A stretch of 62,000 nt of DNA from Nematostella vectensis. Taxonomy: Eukaryota; Cnidaria; Anthozoa; Actiniaria; Edwardsiidae. The stretch is taken from NCBI RefSeq assembly GCF_932526225.1, contig NC_064037.1:2509203-2571202 (forward strand), in the 5' to 3' direction. The translations under genes were made by a program, and so were the position numbers. Under the pieces are notes generated by a model. It searched no databases. It saw only the letters and a list, made by a program, of their open reading frames with translations, and was not told where the DNA came from. Below are positions 48,316-57,070 of this stretch, one piece after another (position 1 is the stretch's first letter; every line of letters starts with the position of its first letter).

Positions 48316-49842
48316 TTACCGGAATAGATACCAAGCTAAACCAGCCGTAAAGGCTGTGATCGTGACAAGGTTATTTTCGTGCTGCGTGTTCGTGGGTTTA
48401 ATCACGTCCGGCTTTGGGTTAGTTTTCGCCTCCGGTTCCGGTTTGTGAGCCGTGACTGACTCGGTATGAGGTAACACAATCTTTGAATGACCCATATTAT
48501 GTTTAGGGATCGTTTTTATCTCGTTATTTATCGGATTCAGCCCCAGTTTCATATCAGTGGTGGCTTTTTGTAACTTGTTATTATAGCCAGCGATCGAAGT
48601 GTTGTTATTTATCACAAGATACGATGGACTTAACCAACAGCCGAGGGCGAAAGCTAGGTCTAGTTTTTGTCTCGCCTGTTGTAAAGCAAACTGATACCGT
48701 TGTATACTTTTCGATATACTGTTTTCCACCACCGCGCTTTCGAAGAGTTTCGTGAAGACCTGTTTCGTTTCCTGAGCTGAACCGCTATCGCCGACGATTG
48801 ACGACCGGGTCTGAACTTGCGCGCCTAGAATACAGTAGACAAAGGCTTCGATGCTCTGGTTTATCCTAGACAACCCAGCTTTGGTTAACCCCATTGATTT
48901 TTCCGGAAAGAACCACTCATACTGAAACCCAGTTCTAAGGTCTTTCAGGTACTCGATCTCAAAGTGATTCATGTGTTCGTGGTCGCTTTTGGCAGCGTCC
49001 CATTCGTCGTGTAATTGATCAATGGTGCCATAAGGCTTATACTTGTCGTTAGAAGATGACAAGCCGTGATAATCATAATTATAAACGTTCCCTAACCCGT
49101 GATTTATCGGTCTGAGGAACCGGAAATCGTCACCAGTTCGGAATTCTGTTCTTAGTTTTTGGTAAGCCGCTTCGCTGTAAAAGTTTTTATTCCAACTAAA
49201 GAGCCTATCTTTTGGAAGAGGGCATTGTAGCTCGTTTAATATTCGTCTGATAGTGAAAATGATGTGAAATCTGTAGAATGACCCCACTTGAGAGTCGTCA
49301 ATCATGTCACGCGTCACACCACATCCAGCAGTCGCGCAAAACATAGCAAAATTTAAGGCTTGACTCCAATAACTGAGGTTTGGGGCGTCGAGCCACCTAC
49401 TAGCCTCCTTTGCTGTTCTGAATACTAGCAAGCTGTCGGTGAATATGTCCCTAAAAACAAAGTGTGTCTTCACCTTTGGTGTTATAAAAACATTAAAAGA
49501 GACGTAATTATTTCTCGTAGGGTTTTCGTCCCACGGCAATATCTTGTACTCTGCACGCGCGTCTAGTCTGTATTGTTTTGGGAACCCAAACAGTTGCTGG
49601 ATCGTTTCCTTGTATGCTTGTGTGTCGTCGGCGACTAGAAAATCCTGGATATTCTCGGGTTTCCAGCTATTACCAGGGAAGTGATATAACGTTTTGACTA
49701 GATTCCCATTCTTGTCGAATGGATCGTATTCGTCCCCATTGAAAACGAATTGCACATTGCCGTGCCCGTCGGCAGAGAACCTGAAGCGTGAGTAGTAGGG
49801 GTACCTTTTCACAAATTCTGTAAACTTCATCTTATATGACAT
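48316..49842 (-). CDS. Polinton-conserved protein of unknown function, C-terminal anchor
   Basis: 508 aa, or 504 if translation starts at the second ATG (49830). The second ATG gives upstream-motif spacing more like that of the neighbours. I recognise the middle block (GLTKAGLSRINQSIEAFVYCILG) as typical of proteins seen in cnidarian Polintons but know no activity. A polar, proline- and lysine-rich stretch (about 430-485) precedes a terminal hydrophobic helix ending WYLFR. It is the last gene of the virion-type cluster, so a structural or packaging role is plausible. Upstream motif GATTTAAAAACATC at about 49847-49860. Confidence 0.65.
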   Translation of the reverse strand: MSYKMKFTEFVKRYPYYSRFRFSADGHGNVQFVFNGDEYDPFDKNGNLVKTLYHFPGNSWKPENIQDFLVADDTQAYKETIQQLFGFPKQYRLDARAEYKILPWDENPTRNNYVSFNVFITPKVKTHFVFRDIFTDSLLVFRTAKEASRWLDAPNLSYWSQALNFAMFCATAGCGVTRDMIDDSQVGSFYRFHIIFTIRRILNELQCPLPKDRLFSWNKNFYSEAAYQKLRTEFRTGDDFRFLRPINHGLGNVYNYDYHGLSSSNDKYKPYGTIDQLHDEWDAAKSDHEHMNHFEIEYLKDLRTGFQYEWFFPEKSMGLTKAGLSRINQSIEAFVYCILGAQVQTRSSIVGDSGSAQETKQVFTKLFESAVVENSISKSIQRYQFALQQARQKLDLAFALGCWLSPSYLVINNNTSIAGYNNKLQKATTDMKLGLNPINNEIKTIPKHNMGHSKIVLPHTESVTAHKPEPEAKTNPKPDVIKPTNTQHENNLVTITAFTAGLAWYLFR

Positions 49843-49920
49843 ATAAGATGTTTTTAAATCAGTCCTTTACGCATCTCAATTCATAGATCCATCCGACGGG
49901 AGTTCTCTCGTACAGAAATT

Positions 49921-50526
49921 TCACCGAGCGGGTCGACTCGCCAGGTCTTTCAAAATCTCTTCTCTTACTGTTTCCCTCAGCTTGGTAATGTTTACGTTTT
50001 TTTCGTCCTCTCTTACCGACTTTTGACGGATCTGGAGCTTTAGAGCCTCAAACTTGTCCACCTCGTTCAAGATTAAAGAGAACTCTTCGTCTGATATTTT
50101 GTTGTCTTTTAAAGCTTTAGAGACCAGGTCGCGTATGCTATTTACTTTTGCCTTTGCCATCGCCGCTGTTTGGTCGTGCTTGGAGACTTTTTGCGACAGC
50201 CGTTTAGAAACCGCCGCACAGCCTACAGACGTAAGACCGAAAACACCGGCCAAAGCACCCAACGGAACTCCGACGACGATACCAAAACCTGACAGAGAAG
50301 TCCCCAAACCACTAGACCCAAGAATGACGGATAAGAGTCCTAAGACCACACTTAACTTTGAAAACACGCTCTGCCCTCGTTTATACTTTTTCCTCACGTT
50401 CTCGTAATGTTTAACTTCTTGCTCCAAACTTCCCAAAACATCGTGGGTCTTTTGGAGTCTGAAGTTATCACCCGAGGGGCTGACCCCTCGGGGTACGTTC
50501 GGGTAGATTGAGTTGTACTCTTCCAT
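49921..50526 (-). CDS. Hydrophobic membrane protein of the Polinton virion cluster
   Basis: 201 aa. Two hydrophobic segments (about 57-75 and 81-108, the second Gly-rich with GVPLGALAGVFGLTSVGCAA) are followed by a charged helical tail with KISDEEFSLILNEVDKF. Similar proteins recur in cnidarian Polinton-like sequences. Function unknown; virion membrane association or membrane lysis are possibilities. Motif TCACTTAAAGAATA upstream at about 50549-50562. The N-terminal RGVSPSGDN comes from a copy of the dispersed palindromic motif. Confidence 0.6.
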   Translation of the reverse strand: MEEYNSIYPNVPRGVSPSGDNFRLQKTHDVLGSLEQEVKHYENVRKKYKRGQSVFSKLSVVLGLLSVILGSSGLGTSLSGFGIVVGVPLGALAGVFGLTSVGCAAVSKRLSQKVSKHDQTAAMAKAKVNSIRDLVSKALKDNKISDEEFSLILNEVDKFEALKLQIRQKSVREDEKNVNITKLRETVREEILKDLASRPAR

Positions 50527-50553
50527 AGCTTTATTATGGGGAGAATTTATTCT

Positions 50554-51177
50554 TTAAGTGATTTCTAAAATTAGACGTATCGGGTAGAGACCGCGCTCTA
50601 TTGTGTTTCCGTCACCACCCTTTATACTAAGACGGAGACTACTCACGTAACCGACTGATGTGGTGCTAACCCGTACCGGATCGCTTGGATTGAGGTATAT
50701 CTTTCCTTCATCAAGCTCTACACTTGCTAGGATTTGTGAGGGCGCCCCTTGTTGGAGGGAGTCAGACGCGTTCACAAGATCGCAGTGGATAAAAATAGCC
50801 TCGTGACCTATCATCTTTATCTCGTGGCGAGTGTTTGCTTCCAGCTCCCTGGTCTTGAGTCCTAACAGGCAGGCGAGCGGCTCATTCAACGCGACGTTCC
50901 GGTGAACTTCGAGTGACGAGTCTCTAATAGAGACTGACTTTTCACCAAGACGCATACCCCCATCTATTTGACGTTTTAGCGTCTCGATCGTATACTGCCC
51001 CGCGGGGATCCTAAGGATAATGTTCTCACCGTCGGAGACCGTTCCCTCGCTTGAGAGACTGTTACAACGATTATGAAACGCACATCCTCGCAGCGCGATA
51101 AACCGCGGCTTTTCAATAGGTTGTTCTAAATAGACAGTAAAGTCACCAACGTTTCCTTCAATGTAGAGTAATACCAT
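50554..51177 (-). CDS. Penton-like minor capsid protein (single jelly roll)
   Basis: 207 aa, almost all predicted beta strand. The C-terminal half has IHCDLVNASDSLQQGAPSQI and a run ending LYPIRLILEI, matching the pattern I recall for the Polinton minor capsid/penton (PY) protein. It would sit at the five-fold vertices. The start lies only 3 nt after the stop of the upstream 340-aa gene, and no TTTAAA-type motif precedes it. It therefore probably depends on the upstream transcript or uses a promoter inside that gene. Confidence 0.65.
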   Translation of the reverse strand: MVLLYIEGNVGDFTVYLEQPIEKPRFIALRGCAFHNRCNSLSSEGTVSDGENIILRIPAGQYTIETLKRQIDGGMRLGEKSVSIRDSSLEVHRNVALNEPLACLLGLKTRELEANTRHEIKMIGHEAIFIHCDLVNASDSLQQGAPSQILASVELDEGKIYLNPSDPVRVSTTSVGYVSSLRLSIKGGDGNTIERGLYPIRLILEIT

Positions 51178-51180
51178 TTG

Positions 51181-52203
51181 TTATGATTTCCGTCTCCTTT
51201 TAAATCGTTCTACGGAATACAGGACGACAGCGACGATGAGAAGCCATGCGTTTTTAGCTAAAAAGCCAACAACTTCACCTGCCGTTCTAAATATGAAACT
51301 AGCTATAGCACCAACCATTCCTGGGAGTATTTCTCCTAATTTTTTGCCTATTGTTTTCAGACCATTTCCAACACCTTTTGCAACACTAGTCAGCCCAGCT
51401 TTCAGATTAGAGACAATAACACCGATAACAACGCCCACAGCGGTAACGACAGCAGCGACTGTAAATCCGTATTTCTTAAAAATCGCTTTGACACGATCTT
51501 TCAACGACATTCTCTCTTCAAGATTTTCTCTCTCCAATTGATTCTCTTCCAAAGTCTCATCTATGACAGAATTTCTTTCGCTGAGCTCTTCATTTTTACG
51601 ATCTATAGCTCTTAGTCTTTCTTGGTTAGTTGTTTCACTTCGTTCCTCATTATTTTTTCTCATTTGCTCGGTGTTTCTCTCTTCTTCTTCTCTGAGTGTA
51701 TTACCTGTAGCGTCTAGTTCATCGAGTTGAATCTGAATTTGCTTGTACTTTCCGGATCTGATTTTGTCGTCAACACTCTTCCGCACCGTTCTATCCTCAT
51801 TATACAACCTTTCTGGTCTAGTCCAACCACCTTTTCTCGCAGAATAGAAGGAAATGAATTGTTTTCCTCTCTCATCCGTTGAAATCTGAACTAGATTTTC
51901 ATCAAGATCTGGATATTTCGATAACAAAAGGTCTACCCTAAGTGTGTCCGTTGAAGGAGAACCTCCCATATTCTGTAACTCCATGTACTCGGGGACAGCC
52001 CTCCCGGGGTTTCGTGTTTTCCATAAGTCAGTCAACCTCCTACTCACATAGCTTGCACCTCTACCAAATCTGTTTGAAATCCTTTCATTCCATGATTCTC
52101 TTCCCTCACCATCGTTTGGAATAAGAGAGTCATAATCTTCGTCTACAGTAGTATTCAAATCTTCTCTACCTTCTTCTGTTGTGGGATCAAAATCTATATC
52201 CAT
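51181..52203 (-). CDS. Coiled-coil and membrane protein of the Polinton virion cluster
   Basis: 340 aa. The acidic N-terminus is followed by a domain to about residue 150. A Glu/Arg-rich coiled coil (about 155-240) leads to a C-terminal region with hydrophobic segments (VAAVVTAVGVVIGVIVS, and AWLLIVAVVLYSV near the end) separated by Gly/Lys-rich helices (GVGNGLKTIGKKLGEILPG), then a basic tail. I recall close relatives in Hydra and Nematostella elements, without known function. Motif GACTTAAAGATTT at about 52228-52239. Likely co-transcribed with the penton-like gene 3 nt downstream. Confidence 0.65.
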   Translation of the reverse strand: MDIDFDPTTEEGREDLNTTVDEDYDSLIPNDGEGRESWNERISNRFGRGASYVSRRLTDLWKTRNPGRAVPEYMELQNMGGSPSTDTLRVDLLLSKYPDLDENLVQISTDERGKQFISFYSARKGGWTRPERLYNEDRTVRKSVDDKIRSGKYKQIQIQLDELDATGNTLREEEERNTEQMRKNNEERSETTNQERLRAIDRKNEELSERNSVIDETLEENQLERENLEERMSLKDRVKAIFKKYGFTVAAVVTAVGVVIGVIVSNLKAGLTSVAKGVGNGLKTIGKKLGEILPGMVGAIASFIFRTAGEVVGFLAKNAWLLIVAVVLYSVERFKRRRKS

Positions 52204-52247
52204 TTCTTATTTTGTTTGAAAATAAGAAATCTTTAAGTCGTGCCAGC

Positions 52248-52664
52248 TCATATCCACCTACTCGCTACATAGCCAAGGGCTAACATTCCACCTCCAACGT
52301 ACGCCATCTCTCCCATCTTTTGGTTGCTACTTGGTCTGTAGTAATCTGAGAGCTCAGGCTCTTTCAAATCAAAATCTGGATGTGTTTGAGCGTATAGTTT
52401 GAAAGCCTCATCCGTCTCTTTATCGTTCTCATCCGCACGAACTTTATCGTTGTATTGTTCAGTCAACCAATCCTGGTATTCCTGTCTTTTTTTCTGCCAA
52501 TCACCCATTGCTTGTTGATACTTTTCAAGCGCTTTATCGTGTCTTATTTTTTCTTTATCAACATGAGTAGCGTCAGAAGACAAGTATCTCGCTAGGTAAC
52601 TCCCTCCGACAAACGCCGTCGCATTAATAAAAGCCCCACCAATCATAAATGCTATACTCGCCAT
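52248..52664 (-). CDS. Small two-helix membrane protein
   Basis: 138 aa with an N-terminal hydrophobic segment (IAFMIGGAFINATAFVGGSY), a central charged coiled-coil region (KALEKYQQAMGDWQKKRQEY) and a C-terminal hydrophobic segment (MAYVGGGMLALGYVA). This layout matches a small protein I recall from hydrozoan Polintons. Role unknown, possibly virion or membrane associated. Motif GACTTAAAGATCT at 52682-52694. Confidence 0.6.
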   Translation of the reverse strand: MASIAFMIGGAFINATAFVGGSYLARYLSSDATHVDKEKIRHDKALEKYQQAMGDWQKKRQEYQDWLTEQYNDKVRADENDKETDEAFKLYAQTHPDFDLKEPELSDYYRPSSNQKMGEMAYVGGGMLALGYVASRWI

Positions 52665-52696
52665 TTATTAATCAATCTATAAGATCTTTAAGTCGC

Positions 52697-52921
52697 CTAC
52701 AGCGGTTTTGGCAAAATCTTTTGTGTTTCCAGATAATCTTTCAGATACATACTACCGGACAGGACAGCAACCCATTTAGCGTAGTTTGTAACACTTGACG
52801 AAGGGTCGCTGATGAATGACTCTTTCATAGCCTTTTTAGCAACATAACCCACGCCGGCGGCTAATCCGATGATGACTGCTGAGTCGGTGATCGTTTTCAC
52901 AAGTTTGTTTTCAGTTGACAT
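52697..52921 (-). CDS. Very small hydrophobic protein
   Basis: 74 aa with two hydrophobic stretches (AVIIGLAAGVGYVAKKA and YAKWVAVLSGSMYLKDYL). The SDPSSS...NYAKW pattern recurs in related elements as I remember them. Motif GATTTAAAGATTA lies at about 52947-52958, 26 nt before the ATG. Function unknown. Confidence 0.55.
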   Translation of the reverse strand: MSTENKLVKTITDSAVIIGLAAGVGYVAKKAMKESFISDPSSSVTNYAKWVAVLSGSMYLKDYLETQKILPKPL

Positions 52922-52956
52922 GATTTTATTTATTACAGATTCAGATAATCTTTAAA

Positions 52957-53418
52957 TCACAACATTCCTATTTTTGGCGTCGCGTTCGGGAGGCTAGCCC
53001 CTCGAGCTCCCCCTAGGTGGGAGGTGGGTCTCCCAAGAGTTTCGGCCTCGTTGACGTTAATCTTAGACGGCTCGCCCTCTTTCTTTTTGTAAAAACGCAT
53101 ATACATATCCAATGCGGTGAGCCCTATTCCAACTAGAGCCAGTACAGTTGTAAACGATAGCTCTGGAATCCAAGCGTCCGAGAGGCTATCCCCTCGAGCT
53201 CCCTCTTGGTGGGGTGTCTCTGCTCGTGCAGCGTCTTCTGAACTCGCCTCCGCCTCGCGTTTCATCTCCCTAGCAAGTGCTTCTCTACACCTCCTATTAT
53301 ATTCGGCAACTCTCTTACCAGAAGCGACTTTTATAGGATCTTTCTCCTTAGCGGCACTCTTCTTCCTGGGGGGAGGGTCCTTTGTGATTTGCTCAACCTC
53401 TTGATTTTCGTCAGACAT
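52957..53418 (-). CDS. Single-pass membrane protein with basic N-terminus
   Basis: 153 aa. The Lys/Arg-rich first half (PPRKKSAAKEKDPIKVASG) may contact nucleic acid. One transmembrane segment (FTTVLALVGIGLTALDMYM) and a short tail follow. Two copies of the dispersed palindromic motif are translated in frame (ARGDSLSD, and GGARGASLPN near the end), so the protein tolerated two insertions of the same repeat. Motif GATTTAAAGATTC at 53441-53453, 22 nt before the ATG. Confidence 0.6.
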   Translation of the reverse strand: MSDENQEVEQITKDPPPRKKSAAKEKDPIKVASGKRVAEYNRRCREALAREMKREAEASSEDAARAETPHQEGARGDSLSDAWIPELSFTTVLALVGIGLTALDMYMRFYKKKEGEPSKINVNEAETLGRPTSHLGGARGASLPNATPKIGML

Positions 53419-53440
53419 GATTCTTTACTCACTGAATAAA

Positions 53441-53453
53441 GAATCTTTAAATC
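53441..53453 (-). promoter_or_regulatory. Virion-class promoter motif (GATTTAAAGATTC)
   Basis: Best example of the second motif class, followed by an A/T-rich leader and the ATG 22 nt later. The leader contains ATTCTTTATTCAGTGAGTAA, itself partly palindromic. Confidence 0.6.
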
Positions 53454-53460
53454 ACATCAT

Positions 53461-53592
53461 GCTCAAGAGCTTGCTCAGTTGTGCTCAAGAGCTTGCTCAG
53501 GTGTGCTCAAGAGCTTGCTTAGGTGTGCTCAGGTGTGCTCAAGAGTTTGCTTAGGTGTGCTCAGGTGTGCTCAAGAGTTTGCTCAGTTGTGC
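53461..53592. repeat. TGCTCAAGAGCTTGCTCAGG repeat
   Basis: Tandem 11-32 bp units of TGCTCA(A/G) type, overlapping the last codons of the 175-aa gene (QTLEHT then stop) and filling the space to the next promoter. Confidence 0.85.
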
Positions 53593-54088
53593 TTGAAACT
53601 TCTTGAAGTTTGTTGGAAGTCTCCTGTGAAGGTGTTAGTTTAACATGCTTAGCGACCCGAAAGATGGCACTAGCAAGTGCTACCATCCTTCCTCCCTTCA
53701 ATACCAAGAGACCTGCAAAGTTTGACAATTCGCGTTTAACCAACTCGTCGTTCTGTAAGTCTTTGCTAAGCGCTTCGGTGTCATCTACAGGAACCACGTA
53801 GGAAATGACTTGAGACACCACTTGAAGTGCTGATTCTACTAATCCATCAGTAACTTGTTTGCCTAAGACAGTCTGGTAGCGAACAAAGTACTTTTCGACG
53901 TCTTTCGCCGGGAGCTTCTTGATGTCCCCTAAACTCATGTCCACACCAAGAAATTCCTTCGTAGTCCCAAGAGATGCGAGAATAGCCAGCGATTCTCGTT
54001 TGACTTCAACATCGTCTTCGAGAGGCTCACCCTTCGAGCTCCCCTTAGACTTAGGCTCCTCTTCCATATAATCCTCAATGCTTGCCAT
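53561..54088 (-). CDS. Polinton-conserved protein of unknown function
   Basis: 175 aa from the ATG at 54088. The open frame extends 22 codons further, but those codons translate the promoter motif (SKWFKN is GTGGTTTAAAAAC) and a dispersed repeat, so the internal start is preferred. Acidic N-terminus, then a helical domain with DIKKLPAKDVEKYFVRYQTV and VISYVVPVDDTEALSKDL, and a hydrophobic stretch FAGLLVLKGGRMVALASAIF. I recall the same domain in Hydra elements, function unknown. A palindromic-motif copy is read in frame near residue 18-25. Confidence 0.6.
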   Translation of the reverse strand: MASIEDYMEEEPKSKGSSKGEPLEDDVEVKRESLAILASLGTTKEFLGVDMSLGDIKKLPAKDVEKYFVRYQTVLGKQVTDGLVESALQVVSQVISYVVPVDDTEALSKDLQNDELVKRELSNFAGLLVLKGGRMVALASAIFRVAKHVKLTPSQETSNKLQEVSSTTEQTLEHT

Positions 54089-54109
54089 CTTATTTTGTAA
54101 GTAGACCAA

Positions 54110-54123
54110 GATGTTTTTAAACC
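54110..54123 (-). promoter_or_regulatory. Promoter motif GTGGTTTAAAAAC
   Basis: The first-class core upstream of a minus-strand gene, about 22 nt before ATG 54088. It is the only clear GTGGTTTAAA copy in the minus-strand morphogenesis cluster. Confidence 0.55.
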
Positions 54124-54150
54124 ACTTCGAGGGGTCAGCCCCTCGAGCTC

Positions 54151-54777
54151 TCACCGCGTGGCAGGAATCTCCAAATAACGTTGGAATGGATGTCGTAGGC
54201 AGAAACAGAGTCTGGAATACTTTTCAGTTTTCAGCAGTTCTACAAACTTTTTACGAGTCTCAACGTCTAAGTCACCCCCATAATCTTCAAACAGTGTTTT
54301 GGTACCGATTTGAGATGGATTATGGAATGTAACCACACAGGCGACGTTATCACGGAAGGGCTTTGCTATGGATGTTAATTGTTGCGTCAATACCCACACT
54401 GATAATCCTTCGTGTCTCCCTGAGAACGCTAAATTGATAAACTTGTTCGAGCGTTGCTTTAGATCTTTCGATACAGCACAGTCATCCAAAACGAGTAACG
54501 TATTTGTACCAGAAAATAGCACCGCACAATCTGTTAGTAACTCGTTAATCTCATCGGTGTTACTAGCATCCGGCGATAATACCAAGAAACGTTTATCTCC
54601 GTGAGCAAATCTACGATAGGACTTGTTTTTCGCATAAGTCGGACAAATCAACACAATGTATTCAAACACATGCCGGAACGGCCCTCGGAGCTGTTCCGTG
54701 AGGTACTTTGTCTTCCCACAATTAGTAGGTCCTGTGATAATACAATGAAAAGGAACTTTTTCCCGTAATTCTTCCAT
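54151..54777 (-). CDS. Genome-packaging ATPase (FtsK/HerA, A32-like)
   Basis: 208 aa from ATG 54777; the frame is open a few codons further but without an ATG. It drives genome translocation into the capsid. Walker A is GPTNCGKT close to the N-terminus, and Walker B is TLLVLDDCA at about residue 108-116. It has FSGRHEGLSVWVLTQQ in the arginine-finger/sensor region. The size is typical of Polinton ATPases. The promoter-like ATTAAAAAGGAC at 54800-54811 overlaps the stop codon of the capsid gene. Confidence 0.88.
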   Translation of the reverse strand: MEELREKVPFHCIITGPTNCGKTKYLTEQLRGPFRHVFEYIVLICPTYAKNKSYRRFAHGDKRFLVLSPDASNTDEINELLTDCAVLFSGTNTLLVLDDCAVSKDLKQRSNKFINLAFSGRHEGLSVWVLTQQLTSIAKPFRDNVACVVTFHNPSQIGTKTLFEDYGGDLDVETRKKFVELLKTEKYSRLCFCLRHPFQRYLEIPATR

Positions 54778-54805
54778 TCTTTTTGTATTATCACACAAGT
54801 CCTTT

Positions 54806-56044
54806 TTAATACATGATTGCTCTCAAATTCGAGTTCATAACCTCCATCAACGCGTCGGCTACTACAAACATGTAGCAGGTGATGTTTCCCGTTCCTCCAA
54901 CTTTTCGTTTCATTTCTAGTTTTACTCCGTCCCGCGTGTTGTTCAAGACCAGACCTCCTCCGTGAATGCTGTTATCTGGATGTGCCCTCAAGTCGACCCA
55001 CAGAGCAAACTTGTTATTAGCGTAAAAATCCTTTTGCTTAACACCCTCTCTACCGAAACGTTTCTTTACCGACTCCCAGAGGTCCGGCGGTGTCATCCCC
55101 TTGGAGTAGAGACGGTTTGGCATGCCATCCACATTAATGTTGATCGATGTGATACTTGGATTGACAAACTTTTCGGAATCCCTTGCTCCTCCTGTGTAGC
55201 TCTCTGTGAACAGGCACAATATCCCTGTCATTGACCTCCTCGGCAGATTAATGTGCTCGTTTATGACACCATCATTAGGTTTGGAGATGGTGAACGTTTT
55301 GTGGAGAATGACGTTCTCGTAAAAGAATCCTCTACCAACCTGATAAGCCGACAACGCCTCACGAGCCAAATATTCACTTGAGATGCAAGCATATTCCAAC
55401 TCGAGGTTTGTGATTGTGTACGTTGGAGTCTTGACCGTGTCAGCATAAACAACGACGTCGGAAACTGGGGCTAGAGTAATTTCAAAGATTAGCGGATGAG
55501 GTAACGCCTTTGGATAAAAGACCCCATGCTCGCCGAGAATAGGATGGTCGAGTGGAATGCAGTACTTGGTGTTGTGAACTGCTGCAAGAGCTACTTCCTT
55601 AGCATCTGATGTCGCTTTGTCACCCGCATTTGTCCTGAGCTTCCTCATGTTTTCAGAGGAGATACCTTGTTTTATTCTATCCTCACGATCTTCAGCTTGT
55701 AAGTATAAGTCGTGATAGGTTTGGAAGAGATCGTATCTTTGAGTATCCTGTAGTGTTTCTCCACCGAAAAGAATCTTGAGCCTTGACACTAGGTTCCGGC
55801 CAACGTTGTTGACGAGAGTATTATTCGCGTGTCCTGTGACGTTTAAGTCGAATAGTAAGGATACACTACCTGGAACAATCACTACATTTTCAGCAAGTTT
55901 TGGAATATTTATATAGAGGGTTTCTCCAGGACTCGCCGATGAGGGATTGAATGTAATCCGATTCAGCGACGATTCCGCTTTCAGGCCGAAGGGTTCCCGT
56001 GGGACCCTGTTTGGGTTAATTTTTTCTGATATCGCTTGTGCCAT
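54806..56044 (-). CDS. Major capsid protein (double jelly roll type)
   Basis: 412 aa. It has beta-rich N- and C-terminal halves, a helical insertion (about 105-140) and no transmembrane segment. Position between integrase and ATPase, and resemblance to capsid proteins I recall from cnidarian Polintons, support the call. It is shorter than typical Polinton capsids of over 500 aa, so some certainty is lost. Residues about 195-362 are duplicated verbatim at 61495-62000. Its ATG is 33 nt from the divergent integrase ATG. Confidence 0.75.
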   Translation of the reverse strand: MAQAISEKINPNRVPREPFGLKAESSLNRITFNPSSASPGETLYINIPKLAENVVIVPGSVSLLFDLNVTGHANNTLVNNVGRNLVSRLKILFGGETLQDTQRYDLFQTYHDLYLQAEDREDRIKQGISSENMRKLRTNAGDKATSDAKEVALAAVHNTKYCIPLDHPILGEHGVFYPKALPHPLIFEITLAPVSDVVVYADTVKTPTYTITNLELEYACISSEYLAREALSAYQVGRGFFYENVILHKTFTISKPNDGVINEHINLPRRSMTGILCLFTESYTGGARDSEKFVNPSITSININVDGMPNRLYSKGMTPPDLWESVKKRFGREGVKQKDFYANNKFALWVDLRAHPDNSIHGGGLVLNNTRDGVKLEMKRKVGGTGNITCYMFVVADALMEVMNSNLRAIMY

Positions 56045-56066
56045 CTTTTATTTTAAGAAAAGAGAG

Positions 56067-56081
56067 ATAATCTTTAAATGA
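56067..56081. promoter_or_regulatory. Shared capsid/integrase promoter region
   Basis: CATTTAAAGATTAT on the minus strand precedes the capsid ATG by 22 nt. The palindromic TTTAAA core touches the integrase ATG (ATCTTTAAATGAG) on the plus strand. The integrase therefore has almost no leader if it starts here. Confidence 0.5.
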
Positions 56082-57070
56082 GTAACGAAAGCAGGTTATC
56101 AAAAATATACTATTCCACCGATGGATACTGGAAAGGGTATTCAGCTATTTCTAAGTTAGCTAGTGCCGCTAAAGTCAGTGAAGCCGAGGCTAAGAAGTGG
56201 CTTGAAAAACAGGCGTTGTGGCAGATCTATCTCCCAGCTCCAAAGTATGTCCCCAGACCGCATTGGACTGTGAATAAACCTAATCAGATTCACCAAGCCG
56301 ATCTGTTGTTTATGCCCCACGATAACGTAGGCAGAAAAACCTACCGTTACGCGTTGGTCGTGATTGATATTGCCTCGAGATATAAAGATGCAGAAGCACT
56401 GACTACCAAGGATTCGAGTGGAATTGCTAAAGGGTTTGAAAAGATATACTCCAGAAAACTTAAATGGCCCCATACGGTGATTGTCGATCCGGGGACAGAA
56501 TTTAGGGGAGAGGTAACGAAGATTATGAAAAAGAAGGGTGTCACCATCCAGCGAAGCGAGGCTGGGAACCATCGCGCACAGGCTTTTGTCGAACGCGCCA
56601 ATAGAACACTGGCGGAGAGGTTGTTTTCTCATCAGTATGCTCAAGAAATGATTAGCGATGATCGGTCCAGAGTTTGGGTGAAACGATTGCCAGGTGTTTT
56701 GAAAACTCTGAATAGTCAACCCATAAGAATTACTGGCAAAGAGCCTGCAAAATCTATTGGTTTGAAAGAGGTTGATATTGACCCTCCAACGTATAAGCGG
56801 CCTGTTGGACTTGATGAAGTTAGACTACCACCAGGGGTTAGAGTTAGATATCTATTAGCTCCTGGAGAAGAGGAAGGAGGTGAACGCAGACGAGCCACAG
56901 ATCCTATTTGGAGTTTAAAAGTGTTTGATCTATCACGCAGTGTTGTTTCAGTTGGACAGCCTGTGTTGTACTACCTCTCCGAAGGCGCTCCAAGGAGGTC
57001 GTTCGTTAGGGAAGAACTTCAAGTCGTTCCTGAAGATACAGAGCCACCACCTAATAGCGTTCTGAAATGA
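56078..57070 (+). CDS. Retroviral-type integrase (rve, DDE)
   Basis: 330 aa. It inserts the element DNA into the host genome. Catalytic residues are visible as D75 (HQADLLF), D137 (VDPGTEF) and E172 (AFVERANRT), about 35 residues after the second Asp. The N-terminal part is helical (about 15-60), with no clear HHCC zinc finger. The C-terminal region has VRYLLAPGEEEGG and DLSRSVVSVGQPVLYYL, typical of Polinton integrases. The 3' end overlaps the convergent polymerase gene by 52 bp, and no stop interrupts the frame. Confidence 0.93.
   Translation: MSNESRLSKIYYSTDGYWKGYSAISKLASAAKVSEAEAKKWLEKQALWQIYLPAPKYVPRPHWTVNKPNQIHQADLLFMPHDNVGRKTYRYALVVIDIASRYKDAEALTTKDSSGIAKGFEKIYSRKLKWPHTVIVDPGTEFRGEVTKIMKKKGVTIQRSEAGNHRAQAFVERANRTLAERLFSHQYAQEMISDDRSRVWVKRLPGVLKTLNSQPIRITGKEPAKSIGLKEVDIDPPTYKRPVGLDEVRLPPGVRVRYLLAPGEEEGGERRRATDPIWSLKVFDLSRSVVSVGQPVLYYLSEGAPRRSFVREELQVVPEDTEPPPNSVLK

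Noticed and set aside
54089-54154. N-terminal extension of the 175-aa Polinton protein
   Set aside because: The extra 22 codons translate the promoter motif and a dispersed repeat. The ATG at 54088 fits the spacing seen at other genes.
56156-56719. 187-codon antisense frame inside the integrase gene
   Set aside because: It is a shadow of the integrase, whose catalytic residues are on the plus strand.
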